Counted from the stretch's first letter, positions 54,586 through 64,000 are shown. The stretch is 64,000 bases of DNA from Desulforegula conservatrix Mb1Pa (GCF_000426225.1 NZ_AUEY01000005.1:81652-145651); one strand, 5' to 3'. A program made the numbers and translations. The notes: generated by a model from the letters alone, not told the origin.

Positions 54586-56064
54586 CTAAATGGAATAGGC
54601 AAAATCATTATATGCCATTAGGGTCAGTATGGTTGATATGCGGGCTTCCTTCCTGAAAATATGGGGAAGAATCTGAAGAATGAATCTCGATCTTTTGGCG
54701 TTTCTTGAGAAAAGAAGGGTTGCCATTCTGAAGGCGAAAAGAAATCTGTATTTGAATTTGACAGGGTCAAGTTCGTTGGATCTTTTCCAGAAATCTATGT
54801 CCCAGTAATATTTGAGTTTTTCAAGAATGGAATCAAAGGAATATATTTCCTGCACAATTTTTTTGTATCCTTCTGAAAGCTCTTCAGGAGGCATGCCGAC
54901 AGGCTGGAAAACCACATTTTTTGTATCGTATTTTGCCCATTCCTTATGAAGGATTCTGTTTTCCTCTTCAAATCTTTTGAACAGTTTTGTGCCAGGAAAA
55001 GGCGTGAGTACGTTTATAAGAGGCATAAGCAGCTTTGATTCCTGGATGAAGTCAACAAGCTCCCTGAAGGTTTTCTGGGAATCGAAATCATAGCCGACAA
55101 TAAAAGAGCTGTGAACAAGGAGACCGTATGACTGGATTTTGTTGATTGCATCTACATAGTTGAATTTTTTGTTAATGCCTTTATCCATGCTGGACAGATT
55201 GTCATCCGAAATGGACTCGAATCCTATGAATACGGCTCCGCATCCGCTTTCGCTCATCAGCTGGAGAAGTTCATCTTCCTGGGAAATATTTATGGAAGCC
55301 TGGCACATCCAGTTTATATTATGGGGCTTAAGAGCAATGAAAAGCTCTCTGGCATATTTTCTGTTAGCTATGATGTTGTCGTCTGCAATGAAAATGGCCT
55401 GCTTTGATTTGTATTTTGACATGGCCTGCTTTACATTTAGTACGTCCTTAATCACCTGATCTATTGGCCTGTTTCTGATTTTCTGGCCGTCAAAGGCATG
55501 TACTGAGCAGAATTCGCAGTGAAAAGGGCAGCCTTTTGTGGTCTGGAGTATGTCTGAAATATACTGGCTCCTGGAAAGAAATTTCCTTGCAGGAACAGGA
55601 GATCTGCTTAAATCAACTTTTTCCTCTGCCTTGTAGAATTTCTGAAGATTTCCGTTTTCAACATCTTCAAGCAGTTTTGCCCAGATGTTTTCAGCTTCTC
55701 CTATGACAACGCTGTCGCAGTGCATGGATGCCTCTTCCGGGCACATTGATGGATGAATGCCTCCAAGAACAGTTTTAGCTCCGAGCTTTCTGTAGTTCCT
55801 GGATATTTCGTATGCCCTTGGAGCATACATTGTCCTTACGCTTATTCCCACAACATCAGGAATGTATTTGTAGTCAATTTCTTCTATGTTTTCATCGAGA
55901 ATTTTTATTTCATGCTTTTTAGGAGTCAGTGCCGCAAGTGTGGGAATGGCAAGGAGGTATGAAATATATTTTTTCGTTAAAAGAAATTCAGCGTAAAAAC
56001 TGTATCCATAAAAGCTTTTGCTGTTAACCTCACTGCTACCTGGAATTATTAACAGTATTTTCAT
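54586..56064 (-). CDS. B12-binding-domain radical SAM protein
   Basis: 492 residues. N-terminal cobalamin-binding-like Rossmann domain (TVLGGIHPSMCPEEAS), then a radical SAM core with [4Fe-4S] ligands Cys179, Cys183, Cys186 in TKGCPFHCEFC, and a C-terminal DUF4070-like region (NVLTPFPGTKLFKRFEEENR). Similar to the BchE/HpnP/HpnR group, which methylate or cyclise unactivated carbons of hopanoids or tetrapyrroles. The B12-lower-ligand DxHxxG motif is not obvious, as in several of these families. Substrate unknown. AAAAGGAA precedes the start. Confidence 0.88.
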   Translation of the reverse strand: MKILLIIPGSSEVNSKSFYGYSFYAEFLLTKKYISYLLAIPTLAALTPKKHEIKILDENIEEIDYKYIPDVVGISVRTMYAPRAYEISRNYRKLGAKTVLGGIHPSMCPEEASMHCDSVVIGEAENIWAKLLEDVENGNLQKFYKAEEKVDLSRSPVPARKFLSRSQYISDILQTTKGCPFHCEFCSVHAFDGQKIRNRPIDQVIKDVLNVKQAMSKYKSKQAIFIADDNIIANRKYARELFIALKPHNINWMCQASINISQEDELLQLMSESGCGAVFIGFESISDDNLSSMDKGINKKFNYVDAINKIQSYGLLVHSSFIVGYDFDSQKTFRELVDFIQESKLLMPLINVLTPFPGTKLFKRFEEENRILHKEWAKYDTKNVVFQPVGMPPEELSEGYKKIVQEIYSFDSILEKLKYYWDIDFWKRSNELDPVKFKYRFLFAFRMATLLFSRNAKRSRFILQILPHIFRKEARISTILTLMAYNDFAYSI

Positions 56065-56714
56065 TTGATTCCTTTTTTATTACGGTATTTAGCCGTTTTT
56101 TATGGACTGCTTATTTCAGGTTCAGAAAACCGAAAATAACGAGTTCCAACTATTTTTAGCTAAAAGCAAATTATCCTGATGCTGCTTTTATACCGTCTGT
56201 CTCATATGCTGCAATTAATTAAAGATAAATATTTGGAGCAAAAAGAAAAGCAATTTCCATGCCTTAGGAATTGCAAATAATTAAATGTCTGTTTTTAGAA
56301 GATATTCGTCTGAATATCAATATAAAAATTATGTTTGAAAGGCGGTTTTATATACTGATATTGTGCATGCCATGTTCGTCCTGTGAATGCCTTTTTGCCG
56401 CTGCGATCACATTTGTTTATTTTTCTGCCACTTTATATACTTCACATCGTCATAATTTGAACTCTTCTGCTAAATGAAAGGTCAAAGGCCGCTTTTTGAA
56501 AAAAGCTTGGCAAAAGCTTTTCGGTTATGGATTCTTTTGCTTGAAAAACATATGTTATCAACTCGTCATAAATAACCATAAAAGTTTTGGGAAAGGTCTG
56601 GAAAACCCTTTTTCAAAAGGGTTTTCCAGTAATGATGCAACAACAGCCTTGCCATTCAAACAGCCTGACTCATTTTAAATGTTCAAGCTGTGACATTGAT
56701 GAGTATAAACTTGA
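56065..56714. other. Long AT-rich gap without genes
   Basis: About 650 bases upstream of the radical SAM start. Short open frames (56271-56477, 56496-56678) lack ribosome sites. It holds a diverged CTTTTTGAAAAAAGC hairpin near 56490 and a perfect hairpin with arms CTGGAAAACCCTTTT / AAAAGGGTTTTCCAG at 56598-56629. No tRNA or other RNA gene was recognised. Confidence 0.6.
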
Positions 56715-56846
56715 AGGACTCGCAAAAAGTTCAAATAAGGCGGCGGCGTCATGCCGGACTTGATCCGGCATCTATTATATTCAGTTACTTCTGGATTCCG
56801 GCCTACGCCGGAATGACGGGAATCTGACTTTTTGCTACTTTGTCAA
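56715..56846. repeat. Composite palindromic repeat, copy E
   Basis: Well-kept inverted copy: CGCAAAAAGTTC end, GTCATGCCGGACTTGATCCGG, GGATTCCGGCCTACGCCGG, GACTTTTTGC end. Confidence 0.9.
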
Positions 56847-56887
56847 ACTTTACGATTCTTGGGATTTACTGACTCAGTGTTTTTTTT

Positions 56888-56916
56888 TTGACAAATATCA
56901 GAATAATCTTTAATAT
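56888..56916 (+). promoter_or_regulatory. Sigma-70 promoter of PstS-like/porin operon
   Basis: TTGACA at 56888, exactly 17-base spacer, TAATAT at 56911. Predicted start near 56923, about 75 bases before the ATG at 56999. Confidence 0.75.
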
Positions 56917-56998
56917 TTATCCCACATTATCACACACCATTTATCCACGTTACACCCTGCTGTTCTCACTCCCAAATTCCTTGTTCAAGGAGGTTCAC

Positions 56999-57436
56999 AT
57001 GAAGAAATCATCTTTTCAAACAGTCTTTAGAATCATGATCATTCTGATGACTGTGCTTTCCCCGTCCCTGCTGCTTGCAGGAGAAATAATCGTCATAGCT
57101 AACAAAAATGTACCTGACAGCCAGCTTACGAAGGATGAAGTCAAAGCCATCTTTCTTGGTGAAAAAACCAAATGGAGCAATGATAGCAAAGTTTCTTTCG
57201 TTGTCCTTAAAACTCCTGAAGATCAGGAAAAATTCATGAAGGACTATGTGGGGAAATCTCCTTCCCAGTTCAACAATTTCTGGAAACAGCAGGTCTTCAC
57301 CGGCAAGGGCAAGATGCCTGAAGCATTTGATGATGTTAAGGCTCTTCTTGATTATGTGGCAAAGACAGACGGTGCAATAGCTTATATTTCCAGCGATGCA
57401 CCGGCTGGCAACGTCAAAAAAGTTGAAGTGAAATAG
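56999..57436 (+). CDS. Small PstS-like periplasmic binding protein
   Basis: 145 residues. Signal peptide ending SLLLAGEI, then EIIVIANKNVPDSQLTKDEVKAIFLGEKTKWSND, a pattern found in PstS-like phosphate-binding proteins, and GAIAYISSDAPAGNVK at the end. It is half the size of a full binding protein, so it probably lacks one lobe. The ATG at 56999 has AAGGAGG upstream; the frame open to 56888 covers the promoter. The porin gene begins ten bases after its stop. No ABC permease or ATPase is nearby. Confidence 0.82.
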   Translation: MKKSSFQTVFRIMIILMTVLSPSLLLAGEIIVIANKNVPDSQLTKDEVKAIFLGEKTKWSNDSKVSFVVLKTPEDQEKFMKDYVGKSPSQFNNFWKQQVFTGKGKMPEAFDDVKALLDYVAKTDGAIAYISSDAPAGNVKKVEVK

Positions 57437-57446
57437 GAGGTGCCGC

Positions 57447-58709
57447 ATGAAAAAAAATATTCTTGTCCTTATGGCAGCAATTTTTACGATATTGCTATCA
57501 GTACCGAACTTATGGGCTTTTGACGCAGGTCAGGTGCAGATACACGGGTTTCTTTCCCAGGGATTTCTTCAGACAGATGAAAATAACTACCTTGCCGAAA
57601 CCAAGGACGGAACTTTCCAGTTCAATGAATTCGGTATAAATTTTTCCACGGAGCTTACGGATAATCTCCGTGTGGGCGTCCAGTTTTTTGGTCGCGATCT
57701 TGGACCTGAGGGTAATGATGAGGTAAAGCTGGACTGGGCTTTCATGGATTACAGATGGAAAGACTGGATGGGCCTCAGAATAGGAAAGATGAAGCTTGAT
57801 TACGCCCTTTATAATGAAACAAGGGAAATGGATATGCTGAGGACAACCATAATGCTTCCCCAGTCAATATACGCGGAGCTTTGGAGGGACAGTTTCGCAA
57901 CTATTAAAGGCATGGGGGTATATGGGACTGTTCCGGCTGCCCTGGCAGGAAGTTTTGCTTACAGCGCCCAGATAGGTGTTCTTCCACTCAGCGACGAAGG
58001 CGGCTTTGCCGCGGCAATGGAGGATTCTCTCAGCGCATATAAATTGGATGTAACCAAAATGGACAGCGACTATATGTATACCCTTAACCTGACCTGGAAC
58101 ACTCCATTAAAGGGTCTAAGGGCGAAATATTCGTGGTACGAGTTACAGGGGTTCAGTGTTTCCGGAAAAGTATCAGGTCTTATTCCTTATGATTTGAACA
58201 GAGATGGCGTGATAAGTCCGGGCGAAGGACTTCCGATCAGTCAGATGAGCTATGACACACCCGTTTTCAGGGGTTATTTTGTCGGTCTTGAATATACTAT
58301 AGGTGATTTTATTCTTGCAGGAGAATTTACTGACGGAGATTTCAACAGCAGGATAAATCTTGGCTATGGTAACACAGCCAGACCTCCTCTGCCTTCAAGG
58401 GGATGGTATGTATCGGGTTCATACAGGTTCAACGAGTTATTCTCGGCTGCCGTGACATATTCCGACTATATTCCTAACATGTATGATGAAGATGGAAATC
58501 AGCAGGTCAGGGCCGGAAATAATGATTTCGAAGCATGGCTTAAAACCTGGACTCTTTCCACAAGATTCGACTTCAATGACAACTGGCTCCTTAAACTCGA
58601 GGCGAGCTGGAACGATGGCTTCGGTGCATACGATTCCATGGCCAACAAGCCAGGAGATCTTGAACAGTACTGGTGGTTGTTTGCGGCAAAGGCTACAGTA
58701 AGCTTCTAA
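57447..58709 (+). CDS. Outer-membrane porin
   Basis: 420 residues. Signal peptide ending LWAFDAGQ, then an alternating beta pattern with QIHGFLSQGFLQTDENNYL and many aromatic-ended strands, ending KATVSF with the C-terminal Phe required for barrel assembly. Resembles the porin family paired with small PstS-like proteins; here directly downstream of one (ten-base gap). Substrate unknown, possibly anions. A composite repeat follows 20 bases after the stop. Confidence 0.85.
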   Translation: MKKNILVLMAAIFTILLSVPNLWAFDAGQVQIHGFLSQGFLQTDENNYLAETKDGTFQFNEFGINFSTELTDNLRVGVQFFGRDLGPEGNDEVKLDWAFMDYRWKDWMGLRIGKMKLDYALYNETREMDMLRTTIMLPQSIYAELWRDSFATIKGMGVYGTVPAALAGSFAYSAQIGVLPLSDEGGFAAAMEDSLSAYKLDVTKMDSDYMYTLNLTWNTPLKGLRAKYSWYELQGFSVSGKVSGLIPYDLNRDGVISPGEGLPISQMSYDTPVFRGYFVGLEYTIGDFILAGEFTDGDFNSRINLGYGNTARPPLPSRGWYVSGSYRFNELFSAAVTYSDYIPNMYDEDGNQQVRAGNNDFEAWLKTWTLSTRFDFNDNWLLKLEASWNDGFGAYDSMANKPGDLEQYWWLFAAKATVSF

Positions 58710-58728
58710 TTATAGGACTATTCATGAT

Positions 58729-58860
58729 TGGCAAGGTCATAAAAAGTCCTGTTGCCGTCATTCCGGCGCAGCCCGGAATCCAGAAACGGCTGAAATAAAT
58801 GGATGCCGGATCAAGTCCGGCATGACGATTAGCCATTTTTAGACTTTTTGCGGCTCCATC
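58729..58860. repeat. Composite palindromic repeat, copy F
   Basis: Well-kept copy in the same orientation as A and B: GTCATAAAAAGTCC end, GTCATTCCGGCGCAGCCCGG, GATGCCGGATCAAGTCCGG, GACTTTTTGCGG end. A hairpin CCGCCCAT / ATGGGCGG follows at 58871-58896 and may terminate the porin transcript. The rest of the gap to 59120 shows nothing recognised. Confidence 0.9.
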
Positions 58861-59120
58861 GCGGTTGCAGCCGCCCATGTCTTTGGGGATGGGCGGTCTG
58901 ACCAATTTTGAATCCCTATGGGGTCATAAGGCTATATATCCCGGCAATCCTGACAAAAATCCAAAAAGTCACCATACATTTTCATTTTGTGTTATGGTAT
59001 TTAAAAACGCCTTGTCTATCATTAAATCATCTTAAATAATCCTTTGCTGCTCACCAGTTTTTTGCAAGATCAGCATGTTTTTGGAATCCACAGAGAATGT
59101 TTTTCAGAAGGTCTGAACTT

Positions 59121-61292
59121 ATGGAAAAACAGCTTGATTCAGGGAAAAAGATCCATCCCATAGTCCGGAATAATTACCTGCCAAGGGCTTTTGGTTCAAT
59201 AGCCATTTTTTTTATAACCGGATCGGTTTTCTATTCCAAAGGCGACTTGTCGTGGCGATTCTGGGGTCTGTTCGCATTCTGCATGGTCTGGCCACATGTG
59301 GCATATTACATAGCCAATCACAGCACAGAGTCAAAAAATACCGAAATGAGAAATCTGTATGTTGATTATTTCATGGTCGGGCTTCTCATTCCAGCCGTAC
59401 ATTTTCAGCTTTGGGTCATGGTCACTTTTGTCAATGTCTTCATTTCCAGCAGCTATCGCGTGGGCGGAGGACGGCTGCTCGCAATGTGTTCGGCATTCAT
59501 GGCCGCAGGTACTGCGATAGGTCTGTGGTTCGAGGGCTTTCACATGGAGTATGAGTCCAGCGTTTTAACCATTGTGATCTGCATCATAACGCTCACAGGC
59601 TATTTTTCTATTCTGAGCGTATTTACCCATGTAATGACAAGGCAGCTTGTTCACTCGCGCAGATCACTTGAAGCTGCAAAAATAGAGGCAGAAGCGGCAA
59701 ATGTTGCAAAAAGCGAGTTTCTTGCGAACATGAGCCATGAGATCAGGACTCCCATGAACTGCATAATGGGCATGTCAGGTCTCCTTGCCGACTCAAGGCT
59801 GGATGCAGAACAAAAAGACTATACAGATAATATCCAGACCAGTGCAGAAGTCCTTTTATCCCTGATTAATGATATTCTGGATTTCTCCAAAATAGAAGCC
59901 GGGAAACTTGAATTCGAGAAACTGGATTTTGACATGAGATCCACAATCGAAGAAATGGCTGATCTCCTTGCCTACAGAATTCAGCAGAAGGGACTGGAAT
60001 TCGTATGCCATGTCCATCATGAAGTGCCATCCATGCTTGTTGGAGATCCCGGACGTCTGCGTCAGGTTCTTTTGAATCTTTGCTCGAATGCCCAGAAATT
60101 CACAAGCAAGGGCGAAATCTCCATTCATGTTCTGCTGGATGAGGAGACTGATACCTCGGCTACCCTGAGATTCGATGTCCGGGATACGGGTATTGGCATA
60201 CCCCAGGATAAGATGGACAGGCTATTTAAAAGTTTCAGCCAGGTTGACGCATCAACAACGCGTAAATATGGAGGAACCGGTCTTGGACTTGTTATTTCCA
60301 AAAAGCTTGTGGAACTGATGGGCGGAAAGATCGGGGTGGAGAGCAGGGAAGGTTTTGGCTCTGTTTTCTGGTTTACCGCCCAGTTTGAAAAGCAGCCGAA
60401 AGAGCAGCATGACATTCTCGAAGCTCCTGTCGACATGAGATCTAAACGTATACTTGTTGTTGATGACAATAATACAAACCTTGAAATAGTAACCAATTAT
60501 ATGAGGATCTGGCAGTTCAGCTTTGAAATCTGCAATGAGCCTCTCTTGGTCATGGATCTTTTGAAAAAGGCTATTGAAAATGGGAAACCTTACAGCATGG
60601 CAATTCTTGATTACATGATGCCCGGAATAAACGGTGAGGAGCTTGGAAAGGCCATAAAAGCGGATCATGTTCTAAAGGATACCCAGCTCATAATGTTTAC
60701 ATCATTTTCCCAGAGAGGTGATGCTGCAAGGCTTGAGGATGTTGGGTTTGCAGCTTATCTTCCCAAGCCCATCAAATATCATCAGCTATATGACTGTATA
60801 ATGGCTGTTTTTGACAAACGTCAAATTACAAGTGAAAGCCCGCAGAAACAGAGAATCATCACAAAATACACCCTTCCCGAAGAGGCAAGGCGCAGAATAA
60901 GGATTCTGATAGCGGAAGATAATCCTGTAAATCAGAAAATAGGACTTCGTGTTCTTGAAAAGGCCGGAATCAGAGCTGATGCAGTATCAAACGGGCTTGA
61001 GGCAATCAAGGCTCTTGAAACGATTCCCTATGACATTGTTCTCATGGATGTTCAGATGCCCGAGCTTGACGGACTTACCGCAACGAGCATGATAAGATCA
61101 GGCGAGGCAAAGACTCTGAAACAGGATGTGATAATAATAGCCATGACAGCCAGGGCAATGAAGGGGGACAGGGAGGAATGCGAGGCTGCCGGTATGAATG
61201 ATTATATTACCAAACCTGTCCAGCCCCAGATTTTGCTTGAAAAGATCGGGGTCTATATTGAAATGATAGGGAATCAAAAGCGAAAAATCTGA
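59121..61292 (+). CDS. MASE2-type hybrid histidine kinase, first copy
   Basis: 723 residues. The N-terminal 170 residues hold about five to six membrane helices of MASE2 type ([18 protein letters not shown], then [11 protein letters not shown]); HisKA with His206 in [19 protein letters not shown]; HATPase with [20 protein letters not shown] and [10 protein letters not shown]; receiver 1 ([13 protein letters not shown], Asp in AILDYMMPG); and receiver 2 ([13 protein letters not shown], Asp in [12 protein letters not shown]). The frame opens eight codons earlier, but the ATG at 59121 has AAGG upstream and aligns with its paralogue. Tandem with a near-identical gene 231 bases downstream. Confidence 0.92.
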   Translation: MEKQLDSGKKIHPIVRNNYLPRAFGSIAIFFITGSVFYSKGDLSWRFWGLFAFCMVWPHVAYYIANHSTESKNTEMRNLYVDYFMVGLLIPAVHFQLWVMVTFVNVFISSSYRVGGGRLLAMCSAFMAAGTAIGLWFEGFHMEYESSVLTIVICIITLTGYFSILSVFTHVMTRQLVHSRRSLEAAKIEAEAANVAKSEFLANMSHEIRTPMNCIMGMSGLLADSRLDAEQKDYTDNIQTSAEVLLSLINDILDFSKIEAGKLEFEKLDFDMRSTIEEMADLLAYRIQQKGLEFVCHVHHEVPSMLVGDPGRLRQVLLNLCSNAQKFTSKGEISIHVLLDEETDTSATLRFDVRDTGIGIPQDKMDRLFKSFSQVDASTTRKYGGTGLGLVISKKLVELMGGKIGVESREGFGSVFWFTAQFEKQPKEQHDILEAPVDMRSKRILVVDDNNTNLEIVTNYMRIWQFSFEICNEPLLVMDLLKKAIENGKPYSMAILDYMMPGINGEELGKAIKADHVLKDTQLIMFTSFSQRGDAARLEDVGFAAYLPKPIKYHQLYDCIMAVFDKRQITSESPQKQRIITKYTLPEEARRRIRILIAEDNPVNQKIGLRVLEKAGIRADAVSNGLEAIKALETIPYDIVLMDVQMPELDGLTATSMIRSGEAKTLKQDVIIIAMTARAMKGDREECEAAGMNDYITKPVQPQILLEKIGVYIEMIGNQKRKI

Positions 61293-61306
61293 GGATTTTC
61301 ATATCT

Positions 61307-61440
61307 TGATGGACTATCAATAACTAAAAAACGGCAACGGCGTCATGCCGGACTTGATCCGGCATCTTTGTATTTTCAGATACTTCCGGATTCAGCCTGC
61401 GCCGGAATGACGGGCATCTGAGTTTTTGCGGAGCTGTCAT
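61307..61440. repeat. Composite palindromic repeat, copy G
   Basis: Inverted copy between the two tandem kinases: GTCATGCCGGACTTGATCCGG, GCCTGCGCCGGAATGAC, GAGTTTTTGCGGAG end; left end degenerate. Confidence 0.88.
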
Positions 61441-61523
61441 ATCTTTATTGTTTATATAGCCGCAAAAAGGCGAGTCGGTCATTGTAAAAAATAAAGTTTC
61501 AAGACGTGTTTTAAGGCATTGTC

Positions 61524-63689
61524 ATGCAGAATGAGCCTGTCAAAAAAATTCATCCCATAGTTAAAATGAATTATCTTCCAAGGATGATAGGCTATCTTTG
61601 CATAAGCTTTCTGACCGGCTGGTTTTATTATGGTTCGGAGGTTTTTGTCTGGCGGTTCTGGCCGTATTTTTTATTAAGTTTTATTTGGCCTACGGTTGCT
61701 TATTTCTCAGCCTGTTCAAGTTCCAGTTCCAAAGATTCCGAGATTAAGAATATATGCGTGGACGGCTTTTTTATTGGCACCATGCTTCCGGTTCTTCATT
61801 TTCAACTATGGGTTGTTGTTGGAATTGTAAATGTTCTGATTTCGAACAGCTATCGCATGGGCGGCGTGAGGCTTTTTGCTGTTTCATCAATCGCATTTGT
61901 TTCAGGGGTGGCAGCCGGAATAGGGGTTGAAGGGTTTCACGTCACAATGGAATCTGATTTCCTTGCAACGATAATCTGTGTATCTACCATTACCATATAT
62001 TTTTCCCTCCTTAGCATTTACAGTCATCTGATGACAAAGCAGCTTGTCAATTCCCGTAAATCCCTTAACAAAGCAAGGCTTGAAGCAGAGTCGGCAAATA
62101 TAGCCAAGAGTGAGTTTCTTGCAAACATGAGCCACGAAATAAGGACGCCAATGAATTGCATCCTTGGAATGGCAGGGCTTCTGGCTGACTCGAAGCTTGA
62201 TGCGGAACAAAGGGACTATACTGATAATGTCCAGACCAGCGCTGAAGTTCTGCTTTCAATCATAAACGACATCCTCGATTTTTCAAAAATTGAGGCGGGC
62301 AAGCTTGAATTCGAGAAACTTGATTTTGACCTTAGAAGTACAATTGAGGAAATGGCTGATCTCCTTGCCTACAGGATTCAACAGAAGGGCCTTGAATTTG
62401 CCTGTCATATTCATCATGAAGTGCCTTCAATGCTTGTTGGAGATCCGGGACGTCTGCGTCAGATACTTTTGAATCTGTGCTCAAATTCTCTTAAGTTCAC
62501 AACTACAGGAGAGATATCCATCCATGTTTTTCTTGAAGAAGAAACAGAATCCATTGCTTTAATCAGATTTGAGGTGAAAGACACCGGAATAGGCATCCCA
62601 AGGGATAAAATGGACAGGCTTTTCAAGAGTTTCAGCCAGGTCGATTCCTCAACCACCAGAAAATACGGGGGAACCGGGCTTGGGCTTGTCATTTCAAAGA
62701 AACTGGTTGAGATGATGAAAGGCAAAATTGGCGTGGACAGCCGTGAAGGCTCCTGTTCGGTTTTCTGGTTTACGGCGGAGTTTGAAAAGCAGCCAAAGGA
62801 TCAGGATGATCATCTCGAGGCTCCTGTCGACATGAGGTCAAAGAGGATTCTTGTTGTCGATGACAACAGAACAAATCTTGAGATCATATTTGCCTATATG
62901 AGCAAATGGCATTTCAGTTTTGAGATTTGCCAGGATCCTTTGGACGTATTTGATATTCTAAAAAAAGGTGTTGAAATCAAAAGGCCTTACAGCATGGCCA
63001 TACTTGACTATATGATGCCAGGAATGAACGGGGAAGATCTTGGGCGGGCAATAAAAGCAGATGGTGAGTTAAACGAAACAAAGCTCATCATGCTGACCTC
63101 CTATTCAAACCGTGGAGATGCCACAAGGCTCCAGGAAGCGGGGTTTTCTGCATATCTTCCGAAACCCGTCAAGTACCACCAGCTTTATGACTGCATCACT
63201 GCTGTGTTTGAACAGCGGCCCATGACAGGAGAGATGCGCCAGAAACAGAGGATAATAACAAGGCATTCCCTGCCCGAGGAAATCAAACGCAGAGTAAGGA
63301 TTCTGATAGCGGAAGACAACCCTGTCAACCAGAAAATAGGGCTTCGTGTTCTTGAAAAAGCTGGCATACGGGCCGATGCTGTTTCAAACGGGCTTGAAGC
63401 CATCAGATCCCTTGAAATGATTCCCTATGATATAGTGCTCATGGATGTACAGATGCCTGAGCTCGACGGGATTTCAGCGACCAGGGCGATCCGTTCCGGC
63501 GAAGCCAGGGTTTTAAATCCTGATGTCATCATCATAGCCATGACGGCAATGGCAATGAAGGGGGATAGGGAGGAATGCGAAAAAGCAGGCATGAATGACT
63601 ATATCACAAAGCCTGTCCAGCCCCAGGCAATGCTTGAAAAAATAATTGCCTATATTGAGGTTGCAGGCGAGATGAAGCGTAAGCCATAG
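61524..63689 (+). CDS. MASE2-type hybrid histidine kinase, second copy
   Basis: 721 residues with the same domain order as the preceding gene; HisKA His204. The cytoplasmic half is very similar to copy one (long identical runs such as the [13 protein letters not shown] and QQKGLEF segments), while the membrane MASE2 part has diverged more, suggesting different signals feeding the same output. One visible change: the GFGSVFWF element after the ATPase G-boxes reads GSCSVFWF here, replacing a usually conserved Gly by Cys. Both receivers keep their Asp. Confidence 0.92.
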   Translation: MQNEPVKKIHPIVKMNYLPRMIGYLCISFLTGWFYYGSEVFVWRFWPYFLLSFIWPTVAYFSACSSSSSKDSEIKNICVDGFFIGTMLPVLHFQLWVVVGIVNVLISNSYRMGGVRLFAVSSIAFVSGVAAGIGVEGFHVTMESDFLATIICVSTITIYFSLLSIYSHLMTKQLVNSRKSLNKARLEAESANIAKSEFLANMSHEIRTPMNCILGMAGLLADSKLDAEQRDYTDNVQTSAEVLLSIINDILDFSKIEAGKLEFEKLDFDLRSTIEEMADLLAYRIQQKGLEFACHIHHEVPSMLVGDPGRLRQILLNLCSNSLKFTTTGEISIHVFLEEETESIALIRFEVKDTGIGIPRDKMDRLFKSFSQVDSSTTRKYGGTGLGLVISKKLVEMMKGKIGVDSREGSCSVFWFTAEFEKQPKDQDDHLEAPVDMRSKRILVVDDNRTNLEIIFAYMSKWHFSFEICQDPLDVFDILKKGVEIKRPYSMAILDYMMPGMNGEDLGRAIKADGELNETKLIMLTSYSNRGDATRLQEAGFSAYLPKPVKYHQLYDCITAVFEQRPMTGEMRQKQRIITRHSLPEEIKRRVRILIAEDNPVNQKIGLRVLEKAGIRADAVSNGLEAIRSLEMIPYDIVLMDVQMPELDGISATRAIRSGEARVLNPDVIIIAMTAMAMKGDREECEKAGMNDYITKPVQPQAMLEKIIAYIEVAGEMKRKP

Positions 63690-63783
63690 CCCGATTTCCC
63701 GGCAGGCTCTTTTCTGTTTTAATTTTTATGATTTCTCAAAAAATCAGGATTCGCAGATAACATGGTTGTCATCTAAAGAAAAA

Positions 63784-63856
63784 ACCTGCCATCCATGCAA
63801 ACGTGGATTATATTTTTAGAGACTAAAAACACAGAGCCAAAACCATGGAGGCAGGT
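63784..63856 (+). promoter_or_regulatory. Transposase leader with hidden ribosome site
   Basis: ACCTGCC-A-TCCATG (63784-63797) is complementary to CATGGAGGCAGGT (63844-63856), which contains the GGAGG ribosome site directly before the transposase ATG. Transcripts that include the upstream arm could hide the site. Confidence 0.6.
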
Positions 63857-64000
63857 ATGAAGAAGAATAACATATATGTAGGCCTTGATGTACATAAAAA
63901 TAGTATAGATGTGGCACTCGCAGAAGAAGGTCGTTCAGGAGAGGTCAGGCACTACGGAAGCATAGGCGGAGATCTTGATTCAGTGGAGAAACTATTGAAG
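63857..64000 (+). mobile_element. IS110-family transposase, 5' part
   Basis: 48 codons visible: MKKNNIYVGLDVHKNSIDVAL, then AEEGRSGEVRHYGSIGG. The IxVGLDVHKxSIDVAL opening is the start of the DEDD (RuvC-like) catalytic domain of IS110/IS1111 transposases, with the first acidic residue in GLDVH. The gene runs off the right edge. GGAGG lies seven bases upstream. Such elements carry no ordinary terminal inverted repeats and, as recently described, use a bridge RNA from their non-coding end; that region may lie at 63690-63856 or beyond the window. Confidence 0.85.

Noticed and set aside
56271..56477. 68-codon frame in the long gap before the PstS-like gene
   Set aside because: No ribosome site, no recognisable sequence, and Cys-rich AT-driven composition.
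11084..61440. Repeated palindromes as a CRISPR array
   Set aside because: The repeats are far apart, in both orientations, without regular spacers or cas genes.

Overview
The window is bacterial chromosome with an AT-leaning, deltaproteobacterial (Desulfobacterota, probably Desulfobacteria) character. The evidence is the gene style: many hybrid histidine kinases, a one-operon chemotaxis system with CheD, sigma-54 promoters with an NtrC-type activator, a CaiB-type CoA transferase and an acyl-CoA synthetase, and many short palindromic repeats between genes. This assignment is an inference. No rRNA, tRNA or CRISPR array was seen. The left edge cuts mutL and the right edge cuts an IS110-family transposase.

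Layout. 1-2918: 3' part of mutL, a PilZ protein and the mntP manganese exporter. 2934-10953: a leftward chemotaxis operon, in transcription order an MCP-like/possibly CheZ-like protein, STAS protein, cheY, cheA, cheW, cheD, cheR, cheB; no flagellar or pilus genes are present. 11387-15414: a hybrid kinase, a lipoprotein alpha-acetolactate decarboxylase and a Bcr/CflA-type exporter. 15689-24138: a type I restriction-modification locus (hsdM, hsdS, hsdR) whose hsdM is separated from hsdS by a small foreign-looking cassette (two remnant/small ORFs, an addiction-module antitoxin and a YhcG/DUF1016 nuclease) and by a patch of palindromic repeats flanked by a 66-bp duplication. 24550-26127: acyl-CoA synthetase.

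26403-36761 is the most interesting block: a leftward kdp potassium-pump operon (an unnamed 29-residue small membrane protein, kdpF, kdpA, kdpB, kdpC) facing a rightward regulatory set (NtrC-type response regulator; histidine kinase; KdpD sensor domain fused to a universal-stress domain and a PTS EIIA domain). Both the kdp operon and the kinase/KdpD operon have good sigma-54 promoter sequences, and an identical 13-bp palindrome lies upstream of each. This suggests a sigma-54 version of Kdp control with a covalently built-in EIIA-Ntr input, in place of the usual KdpD/KdpE pair.

36916-49807: alpha/beta hydrolase, a seven-PAS hybrid kinase, a CoA transferase, a TetR regulator with a clear operator and a MITE in its leader, an amidase, an unknown membrane-anchored protein, a cyclase-family hydrolase, a divergent HxlR regulator/quinone reductase pair, ppnP and a small outer-membrane barrel. 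50106-56064: a DUF2520 dehydrogenase-like protein with panB, a CDF metal exporter, a CorA-type channel with SMN in place of GMN, and a B12-binding radical SAM enzyme. 56999-63689: a small PstS-like periplasmic protein, a porin, and two tandem paralogous MASE2 hybrid kinases.

At least four families of short palindromic repeats are scattered between genes (seven copies of a composite element of about 130 bp, three copies of an element of about 140 bp, a set of hairpins whose arms differ yet stay complementary, and a short GTCGGATTA hairpin). They account for most of the non-coding space.
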